A stretch of 7,737 bases of DNA from an uncultured Bacteroidota bacterium. GTDB lineage: Bacteria; Bacteroidota; Bacteroidia; Chitinophagales; Chitinophagaceae. Of the stretch, positions 1 to 6,053 are shown piece after piece; the stretch's first letter is position 1; every line of letters begins with the position of its first letter. Under the pieces are notes generated by a model that had not been told where the DNA came from, made no database searches, and was given only the letters and a program-made list of their open reading frames with translations. The stretch is taken from contig CAIWKU010000435.1 in the NCBI GenBank assembly GCA_903913355.1, positions 1 through 7,737 on the forward strand, in the 5' to 3' direction. The position numbers were made by a program, and so were the translations under genes.

Positions 1-52
1 GATTTCACACACAAACAGAAAAAATCTACGCCAACCTCAAACAAAAAATAAT

Positions 53-1606
53 ATGAAAAAAATGATAGGATTGATATTGTTCATGGCCATTGCCTTGGCG
101 GTATTACAATTTTCCTGCGCTAAATCTACTTCGGGCAGAACCGATAACCTGGCACCATTAAGCCCGGCAAAAACAGATACGGGTGCCGGTAGCTGGCAAA
201 CTATTTTATTGGCCGGTCCAACCGATTTTCCCGTAGCTGCGCCCTTACCAGTGAATAACCCTTTGTATGTTGCTGAATTGAATGAGATAAAAGGGTTTCA
301 AAAAAATCTCAGTGCTGATGACCAGGCAAAAATCAGGTATTGGGGAGCCGGAGGTGTATTAAGATGGAATGAAATAATGAGAGAACTGGTGGCAAAATAT
401 AATTTACCACCTTACCAGAATACTGATGGAACTTACCCATTTCCAAGTTCTGCCAATCCGTTTGCCTATCCATTATTTCCATTTGCCAACCCACCCTATG
501 CAGCAAGGGCTTATGCCTATGTAAGTGCTGCACAATATGATGCGTTGGTAGCTGCCTGGTATTATAAGAAACTATACAATCGCCCGGCACCTTATTCAGT
601 GGATTCCTCTATTTCAGCTAAGCTGCCTAAAACAACACTACCTTCTTATCCATCAGAAGATGCAGTACTGGCAGGCGTAACTGTTGAAATGATGAAACTG
701 CTTTTCCCGGATGAAATTGCCTATATCCAACAAAAAGCAGAGGAAGAAGAAGAATCCAGGATCAAGGCTGGAGTAGCTGTTAGAAGCGATATAGTGGCAG
801 GTGAGGCATTGGGTAGACAAGTAGCCGATAAATTCATTGCAAGAGCCAGAACAGATAAAGCAGGGGCAGCTGCAGGTACTCAAACGGATTGGACCGGTTT
901 TGTAACCACTACAACGGCAAGAGGGGAAACCCCATGGGTAAGCTTAGAAACACCAGCACGACCTCCTATGTTGCCTTTGTTTGGAAATGTAACGCCCTTC
1001 CTGTTTCCTGCAACAACAACAGCTACATTAAGACCGGGGCCACCCCCTTCTACTTCCAGCACACAAATGAAAACAGAAACAGACGAAGTATATAGTTATA
1101 TTAAAAACCCTACCCGCGATCAGATGCGCATCGTTCAATTCTGGGCGGATGGGGTAGCCACCTATACACCACCCGGACATTGGGATGCAATTGCTGCCGA
1201 AGACTTTATCACCCAAAATTTTAGCGAAGTTAGATGGGCAAGAAATATGGCATTACTCAATATGTCATTGATGGACGCGGCGATCGTTTGCTGGAATACT
1301 AAATATTTTTATTTTAATCCAAGACCTACGCAAATGAATCCGTCTATTAAAACCTTGACGGGTATCCCTAATTTCCCATCGTATATTTCAGGGCATTCAA
1401 CGTTTAGTGGGGCTGCAGCTACGATACTAGGTTATATTATTCCAGCCAGGGCATCCGCCTATTCTGCTATGGCGGCTGAAGCATCGCTTTCACGTTTATA
1501 TGGGGGGATACATTATCGAAGCGATTGTGCTATTGGGTTAACAACCGGACAGGCAGTAGGTAATTATGCGATAACAAGGGCTAAGGCAGATGGAGCAGAT
1601 AATTGA
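53..1606 (+). CDS. Vanadium-dependent haloperoxidase / PAP2-superfamily phosphatase, predicted lipoprotein
   Basis: The 517-residue product has a hydrophobic N-terminus ending in a relaxed lipobox (QFSC, Cys22), so it is probably a lipid-anchored envelope protein. The C-terminal third carries the full acid phosphatase / haloperoxidase signature: KYFYFNPRP (Lys417, Arg424, Pro425), SGHS (Ser446, Gly447, His448) and SRLYGGIHYRSD (Arg481, His487, Asp491). In this superfamily these residues bind phosphate or vanadate, with His487 as nucleophile or vanadium ligand. Their spacing equals that of fungal vanadium chloroperoxidase as I remember it. A Phe (441) sits seven residues before His448, as in that enzyme. 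The N-terminal two thirds is helical and typical of the long haloperoxidase branch rather than short membrane PAP2 enzymes. Whether it oxidises halides or only hydrolyses phosphate esters cannot be decided from sequence. The ATG at 53 follows an A/T-rich tract and begins a clean signal peptide. It stands alone, with its own terminator downstream. Confidence 0.9.
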   Translation: MKKMIGLILFMAIALAVLQFSCAKSTSGRTDNLAPLSPAKTDTGAGSWQTILLAGPTDFPVAAPLPVNNPLYVAELNEIKGFQKNLSADDQAKIRYWGAGGVLRWNEIMRELVAKYNLPPYQNTDGTYPFPSSANPFAYPLFPFANPPYAARAYAYVSAAQYDALVAAWYYKKLYNRPAPYSVDSSISAKLPKTTLPSYPSEDAVLAGVTVEMMKLLFPDEIAYIQQKAEEEEESRIKAGVAVRSDIVAGEALGRQVADKFIARARTDKAGAAAGTQTDWTGFVTTTTARGETPWVSLETPARPPMLPLFGNVTPFLFPATTTATLRPGPPPSTSSTQMKTETDEVYSYIKNPTRDQMRIVQFWADGVATYTPPGHWDAIAAEDFITQNFSEVRWARNMALLNMSLMDAAIVCWNTKYFYFNPRPTQMNPSIKTLTGIPNFPSYISGHSTFSGAAATILGYIIPARASAYSAMAAEASLSRLYGGIHYRSDCAIGLTTGQAVGNYAITRAKADGADN

Positions 1607-1750
1607 TGCCTTAGCATTTTTCTAACAAGTTCTATTGTAAAGGCAAACGCTATTTACAGCTGAACCGAAGAATAAATAGAAGCTTCGCAAAGAAACTAAT
1701 AAGAATACCTGAATTTCAGTGGAATACTAATAAAACTAGTATTGCTGCAA

Positions 1751-1781
1751 TCTCCCAGATAGTCATCTGGGAGATTTTTTT
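1751..1781 (+). terminator. Rho-independent terminator downstream of the haloperoxidase gene
   Basis: A perfect 10-bp stem (TCTCCCAGAT, 1751-1760, pairing with ATCTGGGAGA, 1765-1774) closes on a 4-base loop and is followed directly by seven T residues. It lies about 145 bases after the haloperoxidase stop codon, so the transcript would carry a fairly long 3' untranslated tail. The T-run orientation serves the plus strand. Confidence 0.9.
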
Positions 1782-1895
1782 ATTGTATAGGGAAGCGCTT
1801 GCACCGTTCCCCAAACCCGCCTATCTGTGAATCATGTAATTTCTTCCCGTTAATGTATAATAGATAGTAAAGTAGTTGGCTCAACTTTGTGAATC

Positions 1896-2108
1896 ATGCA
1901 GAAGAAATCAGGCGGATTTTTATTGATTCTAATCGGGATCATTATGATAGCGGTTACCGGGTTCAGTTTTATCACTACCAAAAAAATAGCTGATCTGGGT
2001 TTGGTAACCATCAATCAAAAAGAAACCCATTTGATACATTGGCCTCCTTTTATAGGAGCCATCCTGCTGGTGATAGGAATTGTATTGGTAGTGATAGATA
2101 AAAAATAG
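1896..2108 (+). CDS. Small two-helix membrane protein, function unknown
   Basis: The 70-residue product has a basic N-terminus (MQKK), a first membrane helix at about residues 7-27, a short polar loop (about 28-50, including TTKKIADLG and the PP pair before the second helix) and a second helix at about residues 51-67, ending in DKK. The positive-inside rule places both ends in the cytoplasm and the loop outside. I recognise the layout as a widespread class of tiny bacterial membrane proteins but cannot name the family with confidence. It stands 37 bases upstream of the Dps gene on the same strand, so co-transcription is plausible. There is no Shine-Dalgarno sequence. The coding character (hydrophobic helices, clean start and stop) supports a real gene. 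Confidence 0.75.
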   Translation: MQKKSGGFLLILIGIIMIAVTGFSFITTKKIADLGLVTINQKETHLIHWPPFIGAILLVIGIVLVVIDKK

Positions 2109-2145
2109 ACTCAGTACAGTCTCGGAAAATTTGAAATAATAAAAC

Positions 2146-2619
2146 ATGAAAATAGCGATTGGTATTACCGAAAAGAATTTACTAAAAGGAGCACATCATC
2201 TTTCCCGGTTATTGGCAGATGAAATGACGCTCTACGTGAAAACAAGAAAATTTCACTGGAATGTGTCGGGAGATAGTTTTATGGAATACCATAAACTATT
2301 TGAAGGTCAATATAAAGACCTGGAAGAAGCCATTGATGAAATAGCTGAACGAATTGGTAAACTGGGTCATAAAACTATTGGCACGATGCAGGAATATGGT
2401 AAATTATCTACCATCAAGGAAAGCCCAGGGAAATACCCTTCCTCCAAAGATGCGCTTCATGAATTATTGAAAGATCATGAAACCATTGTACAACACTTGC
2501 GAAAGGATATTATCGAAATCACCAAGAATAGCCACGATCTGGGTACTGCTGATTTCCTGACAGGCTTACTTGAACACCATGAAACCACTGCATGGATTCT
2601 TAGAAGATACCTAAACTAA
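2146..2619 (+). CDS. dps: Dps-family DNA-protection ferritin
   Basis: The 157-residue product has the length and four-helix pattern of Dps miniferritins, which form dodecamers in the cytoplasm, oxidise Fe(II) with hydrogen peroxide and store the iron, limiting hydroxyl-radical damage to DNA. The inter-subunit ferroxidase residues are all present with the usual spacing: His37 (in KFHWNVSG), His49, Glu53 (Asp in E. coli, Glu in many relatives), Asp64 and Glu68 (in IDEIAER). The N-terminus before helix A is short and lacks the long Lys/Arg-rich tail that gives E. coli Dps its DNA binding, so protection may be mainly by iron sequestration; this last point is inference. The ATG follows an A/T-rich leader (ATAATAAAAC). 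It lies between the small membrane protein and the YceI gene. No recognisable OxyR, PerR or Fur site was seen. Confidence 0.95.
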   Translation: MKIAIGITEKNLLKGAHHLSRLLADEMTLYVKTRKFHWNVSGDSFMEYHKLFEGQYKDLEEAIDEIAERIGKLGHKTIGTMQEYGKLSTIKESPGKYPSSKDALHELLKDHETIVQHLRKDIIEITKNSHDLGTADFLTGLLEHHETTAWILRRYLN

Positions 2620-2747
2620 AATACAGGCAATCAAATTATCGATTATCATAATGGCTGTGTTTAGTTTTACTATAGGAATCATACTGGAAAGCTGCCATTC
2701 ACATAGTTTATCTGTAAAAACGACTTCTCATTTATTAAATAAAAATT

Positions 2748-3332
2748 ATGTCAAAAGAAACGAAATGGTCAATCGACCCATCGCACAGCGAAATCAGTTT
2801 TAAAGTAAGACATTTAATGATTGCCCATGTAAAAGGCTCCTTCAAATCCTTTGATGCCAGTATCTATACTGAGGGCACCGATTTTACAACAGCCGATATC
2901 GATCTTTGGATCGATGCCGCTTCCATCGATACCGGTGATACCACCCGTGACGAACACCTGAAGGGTCCTGATTTTTTTGATGTAGCCAATCATAAACAAC
3001 TCAATTTCACATCCAGCACGATTGGCAAACCTGATAAAGATGGTAACCATGAACTTTGGGGTGAATTAACAATCAAAGGCATTACAAAGAATGTGAAATT
3101 AATGGTGCAATTCGGTGGACTCGTAAAAGATCCCTGGGCAAACGAAAAAGCAGGTTTCACACTAACCGGAACCATCAATAGAACCGATTGGGGATTGATT
3201 TGGAACAGCACCCTGGAAGCAGGTGGTATTATGGTAAGCGAAGAAGTAACCATTTCCTGTGAAGTAGAGTTAATTAATGCGGGTAAAAAGGATCTGGTGA
3301 TGCAGTTGGATGAAGTTTCCGATGGTAGTTAG
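2748..3332 (+). CDS. YceI-family protein, cytoplasmic form
   Basis: The 194-residue product is a full-length YceI-like lipocalin-fold protein. Diagnostic stretches are WSIDPSHSEISFKVRHLM (residues 7-24), TRDEHLKGPDFFDV (66-79), the central GELTIKGITKNVKL strand pair, and TINRTDWGLIWN towards the C-terminus. Family members form a beta-barrel that can bind isoprenoid or fatty-acid-like ligands; many are periplasmic, but this one has no signal peptide and should stay in the cytoplasm. The true ligand is unknown. It follows dps by 128 bases on the same strand and ends at a good terminator, so it may be the last gene of a stress-related block or have its own promoter in the gap. I saw no clear TTG/TAnnTTTG promoter there. 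The ATG is preceded by an A/T-rich tract with no Shine-Dalgarno sequence. Confidence 0.93.
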   Translation: MSKETKWSIDPSHSEISFKVRHLMIAHVKGSFKSFDASIYTEGTDFTTADIDLWIDAASIDTGDTTRDEHLKGPDFFDVANHKQLNFTSSTIGKPDKDGNHELWGELTIKGITKNVKLMVQFGGLVKDPWANEKAGFTLTGTINRTDWGLIWNSTLEAGGIMVSEEVTISCEVELINAGKKDLVMQLDEVSDGS

Positions 3333-3380
3333 CAGCCTATCCCTTCAATAAAAGTTTTCTAGTGAAACCAATTATATATA

Positions 3381-3411
3381 AATGCCTCCTTTTTGGGAGG
3401 CATTGTTTTTT
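3381..3411 (+). terminator. Rho-independent terminator downstream of the YceI gene
   Basis: AATGCCTCC (3381-3389) pairs perfectly with GGAGGCATT (3396-3404), leaving a six-base TTTTTG loop that may tighten by a T-G wobble. A G and six T residues follow (3406-3411). It lies 48 bases after the YceI stop codon and closes the plus-strand block that begins after the terminator at 1781. Confidence 0.9.
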
Positions 3412-3631
3412 AGAATCATTTTTTAATTCTTCATCGAAGCTCCTTAAGTGACTCTGCGTTTAGTATTACCAAGCAAACAATTGCAAAAGAATATAATTGG
3501 GAGAAAGACGCCAAGCCCTCAATTTTTATTGCGAAGAGGCTTTATTAATTTTACCCACAGACTAATCAAGTAACGTGTGGTGCTATTAGATTATTTAGTA
3601 TTTTCTAAAAATGAAAGTTATCAATATAGGG
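3412..3631. other. Intergenic stretch with no convincing gene
   Basis: After the YceI terminator there is no ORF with a credible start. One plus-strand frame stays open for 44 codons (3414-3545, stop at 3546-3548) with protein-like composition but no ATG, GTG or TTG; it is described under findings as a possible relic. No promoter or RNA gene was recognised. Confidence 0.5.
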
Positions 3632-3781
3632 TGCCAGGTAATTATTTTCATTCCCCCTGCGTTCCCTGCGGTGCAGCTTTTCCAGATCTTAGTTAAAGCG
3701 GGAGCGCTCTCCTTGTTGGCTGGCAAGTAGATCACGCAAAGAACTACAAAGTTCGCAAAGAAATAAAGAAATACTAATAAG
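3632..3781. repeat. Degenerate intergenic repeat (GCAAAG / CTGCG type)
   Basis: Three kinds of repetitive motif sit side by side. A TGCCAGGT...TTATTTTCAT segment (from 3632) recurs at 4471-4490. CCTGCG occurs twice at a nine-base interval (3656-3661, 3665-3670). CGCAAAG, ACAAAG and CGCAAAG follow one another at 9-11 base intervals (3735-3760). I associate such phased GCAAAG / CTGCGTTC runs with intergenic DNA of many Bacteroidota; that is recollection, not a search. A minus-strand reading frame crosses this stretch but its translation only reads through the repeat. Confidence 0.5.
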
Positions 3782-3817
3782 GAAACTGATAGCATCTATT
3801 TTCAATAGTACAACACG

Positions 3818-4408
3818 TTAATCAAGTAGTCCCTTTCCGCTGAGAATTTTTTGCAAGCATTTTTCAATCCTTGCTTCCCTGGTTGTTGATTGCTTGGCAG
3901 CAGTAAAATACATGAGATAAGCTTTTTGCCGACCTGGGGTTAATGCAGCAAATGATTTTTTTAAAGCAGGCATTTTAGCTAACTTCTTTTGAAATTCTTC
4001 AGGATACGGTAAATCAGCTTTCACTGATTCCCCTGTTAGTCGCGACACTTTTAAGCCTGCTTTTTCTGCCTCAATAGCCTCTTGTATATAGGCTTTTAGA
4101 ATAGGTGCCAGTTTCGTAATTTCTGTAACATTGGCAAACCGAACCTGACGACCAACACGTGTATTTTCACCGGTTTTGGAAAGTATATGATGGGGGTCTT
4201 TCAATAAGACGCCTTTAAAAAATAAAAGCGCAAAATATTCTTTAAATCCTTGTATCACTAAAAGATTGGTGTTATTAAAAGAGTAACAGGGTTTACCCCA
4301 TTTCAATTCTTCCGAAAGTCCAGAGGCAAGAATAATTTTTCTTAATTTCTCTGTTTCCTCCTTCCATTGTTTCAATTTACTGATATAGGCACTAACTTTT
4401 GGATTCAT
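3818..4408 (-). CDS. DUF1801 / OmdA-domain protein (YdeI-like)
   Basis: The 196-residue product has two parts. Residues about 15-115 match the DUF1801 fold, with the typical LKWGKPCYSF (35-44) and the FALLFFKGVLL strand region. Residues about 133-190 match the OmdA/YdeI C-terminal region, with the hallmark TPGRQKAYLMYFTAAK (157-172) and TREARI (176-181) before a basic tail. Homologues of this two-part layout are common in Bacteroidota and Bacillota; links to bacteriocin resistance or iron handling have been proposed for parts of the family, but the biochemical role is not established. There is no signal peptide or membrane helix, so it is cytoplasmic. It lies 85 bases downstream of the dehydrogenase gene on the same strand and could be co-transcribed. 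I found no convincing terminator after it. The ATG at 4408 gives the family's usual N-terminus. Confidence 0.88.
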   Translation of the reverse strand: MNPKVSAYISKLKQWKEETEKLRKIILASGLSEELKWGKPCYSFNNTNLLVIQGFKEYFALLFFKGVLLKDPHHILSKTGENTRVGRQVRFANVTEITKLAPILKAYIQEAIEAEKAGLKVSRLTGESVKADLPYPEEFQKKLAKMPALKKSFAALTPGRQKAYLMYFTAAKQSTTREARIEKCLQKILSGKGLLD

Positions 4409-4493
4409 GATGGCAAGTGTTAGGTTTGAGAATTAAATTTATTAAGTCCAATAGCAATTGTAAAATGGGTTGCCAGGTTTATTTTCATCCATC

Positions 4494-5336
4494 TTAAGAT
4501 ACAGGGGCAAGATCACCATACCAATAAGCAGCAGTTACTCCACCATCCATTAAAAAATCGCTGCCGGTAATAAATGCTCCTTCAGTCCCCATTAATAAAG
4601 CACCCAGGGTGCCCACTTCATCGGGTGTTCCGGCCCTGCCTACAGCCGAAATTTCAATCATTTTACGGTATCCATCCCCACGTGGTCCGTTTAATTCGTC
4701 TTTAGCCAATGGGGTAATAATAATTCCCGGACTAATGGTATTTACCCTTGCTCCACGTTTCCCCCATCGAATGGCTTCCGCCATTACCCTTAATGAGTTA
4801 CCTCTTTTGGATAATTGATAAGCATGGAGTGAGTCTTTTACATGATCGGGTTGAAGAAAAGAAAGACCAAGCAAATCCTCAGTAGGTGCCATAGCCAAAG
4901 CTTTGTTTTGATCCTGCGTTAATGCAGGCAGGCGGTGACCTGACTGTGAAGCAATCACTACTCCGGCTCCGCCATTGGCAATTACATTTCCGAATAATTC
5001 CAATACCAGGGCGGTGCCATATAAATCCACTTTTAATATAGTTGCAGGTGTTGCTTGTGATGGGGAAACCCCGGCTGCATGAATAAGTCCGGTGATATTA
5101 CCAATGGCCAAAGCAGCTTCTACCAATGACTGAACCGAAGCCCGGGAAGAAACATCCACCACCTGTGTACTGACTGCAAACCCGGCTTCGCTTAATGTTT
5201 TAGCGGCAGCCTCATTGTTTTCCTGACGCAGATCCGCAAGAAGTATATGTTTACCTGCACCCACTCTTCTGGCAATTGCCTGACCTATAGAACCCGCACC
5301 AATAAGAACGATTACATTAACAGGATGATCTTTCAT
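4494..5336 (-). CDS. Short-chain dehydrogenase/reductase (SDR), probably NAD-dependent
   Basis: From the ATG at 5336 the product is 280 residues. It shows a Rossmann fold opening with IGAGSIGQAIA (Gly13, Gly15, Gly18), an acidic residue at the end of strand 2 (Asp35 in LLADLRQ, favouring NAD over NADP), DVSS at 61-64, HAAG (86-89, in place of NNAG), a catalytic Ser near 130-132, the YxxxK pair (Tyr173, Lys177), and SPG followed by TPL (202-209). The C-terminus has the GSDFLMDGG strand. The Ser-Tyr distance is about 41-43 residues rather than the usual 13, so there is an insertion before the active-site helix, an arrangement I remember from Comamonas 3-alpha-hydroxysteroid dehydrogenase. Substrate is unknown. 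An in-frame extension to 5363 would need a TTG start and adds nine residues ahead of the first strand; the internal ATG, preceded by ATTTTT, is preferred. It is likely soluble and cytoplasmic. Confidence 0.93.
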   Translation of the reverse strand: MKDHPVNVIVLIGAGSIGQAIARRVGAGKHILLADLRQENNEAAAKTLSEAGFAVSTQVVDVSSRASVQSLVEAALAIGNITGLIHAAGVSPSQATPATILKVDLYGTALVLELFGNVIANGGAGVVIASQSGHRLPALTQDQNKALAMAPTEDLLGLSFLQPDHVKDSLHAYQLSKRGNSLRVMAEAIRWGKRGARVNTISPGIIITPLAKDELNGPRGDGYRKMIEISAVGRAGTPDEVGTLGALLMGTEGAFITGSDFLMDGGVTAAYWYGDLAPVS

Positions 5337-5584
5337 AAAAATGATTTGGTTCTTTATAAGCAATGCGAATAGCGACTGATAGATCTAATATCCATCTAAA
5401 GATAAAAAGAATAACAAATATTTCCCTTTATTTCAGTAACATATGGTAGCAACCAATTCCTATCAATGTGTTTTGCTAGTAATTTTATATTAGTCAGGAG
5501 TAAATTCAATTACTCAATTCAAGGTGAAATAAGGGCTGGATAATAATCATATATCTCTGTTTACAAGATAACTTTCCGCATTCT
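5337..5584. other. Upstream region of the SDR gene, no gene seen
   Basis: This A/T-rich stretch should contain the promoter of the minus-strand dehydrogenase. A TATCTTTA sequence (minus strand, complement of TAAAGATA near 5399-5406) partly resembles the Bacteroidota -7 element, but no -33 TTG lies at a proper distance, so I do not call a promoter. No ORF of credible coding character is present. Confidence 0.4.
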
Positions 5585-5757
5585 GCCCCGTTAGGGGCAA
5601 CCGCCCTGTAGCAAAATGTGATTTTTTGATATTCCAATGCCCCATAGGGGCTACCCTTATGGCTTGCACTAAGCGAAAGACTGATTCCCCTGTGTAGTCC
5701 CTGACGGGACATTTCCATTCGTGTGTTGGGGTTTTACAGGGCGGTAGCCCCTATGGG
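5585..5757. repeat. Cluster of short GC-rich palindromes framed by an inverted repeat
   Basis: The outer arms match in inverse orientation at 16 of 17 bases (5594-5610 and the complement of 5735-5751, core ACCGCCCTGTA). Inside and at the edges are small hairpins: GCCCC-GTTA-GGGGC (5585-5598), GCCCC-ATA-GGGGC (5639-5651), GTCCC-TGAC-GGGAC (5697-5710) and a weaker CCC-TAT-GGG (5749-5757). Their starts are 50-60 bases apart. The 15-mer CCCATAGGGGCTACC (5641-5655) recurs exactly inverted at 5743-5757. The element could be a non-autonomous mobile repeat or a transcribed structured RNA. No transposase or clear target duplication is visible. A 70-codon minus-strand frame across it (5506-5718) is most likely spurious. 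Confidence 0.75.
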
Positions 5758-6053
5758 TATAAAAGAATAATCCCGGTGGGCTATTTAATTTGATCTTGCT
5801 GCCTTTCAAGAATTCAAATATTTAAATAATACAAGACGGTCTTATTTGTATGCCATAGTTGGGTGAGATGAATTTTACATCTAGGAAACCATTTTACTCA
5901 ACTCATTTTCCCGCCTTTCAAAATTTTCAATGGACTGACTATCGTTGAGACCTATTGGATTATTCATGTACCTTATAATTCGGTGACTGGGTAAAACAAG
6001 TGGGTGGGTTTAGGTATTTTTCTGATGCGAAAGCTTTACATATTAGCGAACTG
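5758..6053. other. Intergenic stretch downstream of the alpha/beta hydrolase, no firm gene
   Basis: Apart from a degenerate CCC-GGT-GGG at 5772-5780 that echoes the neighbouring palindromes, I see no structured element. A minus-strand frame is open from 6009 to a TAG at 5881-5883, with an ATG at 5967 giving 28 residues; it has protein-like composition but no recognised family (see findings). No T-run terminator follows the hydrolase on the minus strand. Confidence 0.45.

Noticed and set aside
1854..1861. TGTATAAT resembling a sigma-70 -10 box upstream of the small membrane protein gene
   Set aside because: There is no -35 element at the right distance, and the primary sigma factor of Bacteroidota prefers a different -7 element (TAnnTTTG).
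1883..1890. ACTTTG-containing segment just before the start at 1896 as a -7 promoter element
   Set aside because: The TA of the element is missing and transcription would begin almost at the ATG; the match is too weak to call.
1826..1899. TGTGAATCATG occurring twice (1826-1836 and 1889-1899)
   Set aside because: It is an 11-base direct repeat, one copy spanning a start codon; too short to distinguish from chance in A/T-rich DNA.
3595..3795. 66-codon minus-strand ORF with a hydrophobic start
   Set aside because: The apparent hydrophobic helix comes from translating the CTTTGCGAACTTTG repeat; there is no family resemblance.
3796..3808. CTATT/AATAG hairpin downstream of the DUF1801 gene
   Set aside because: It is a five-base A/T-rich stem with no T-run in the minus-strand direction.
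5506..5718. 70-codon minus-strand ORF
   Set aside because: It runs across the palindrome cluster, has unusual Cys/Gly-rich composition and no domain; it is a read-through of repeat DNA.
5585..5757. Possible CRISPR array because of regular spacing
   Set aside because: Repeat units are short, differ from one another, are partly inverted, and no Cas gene is near.
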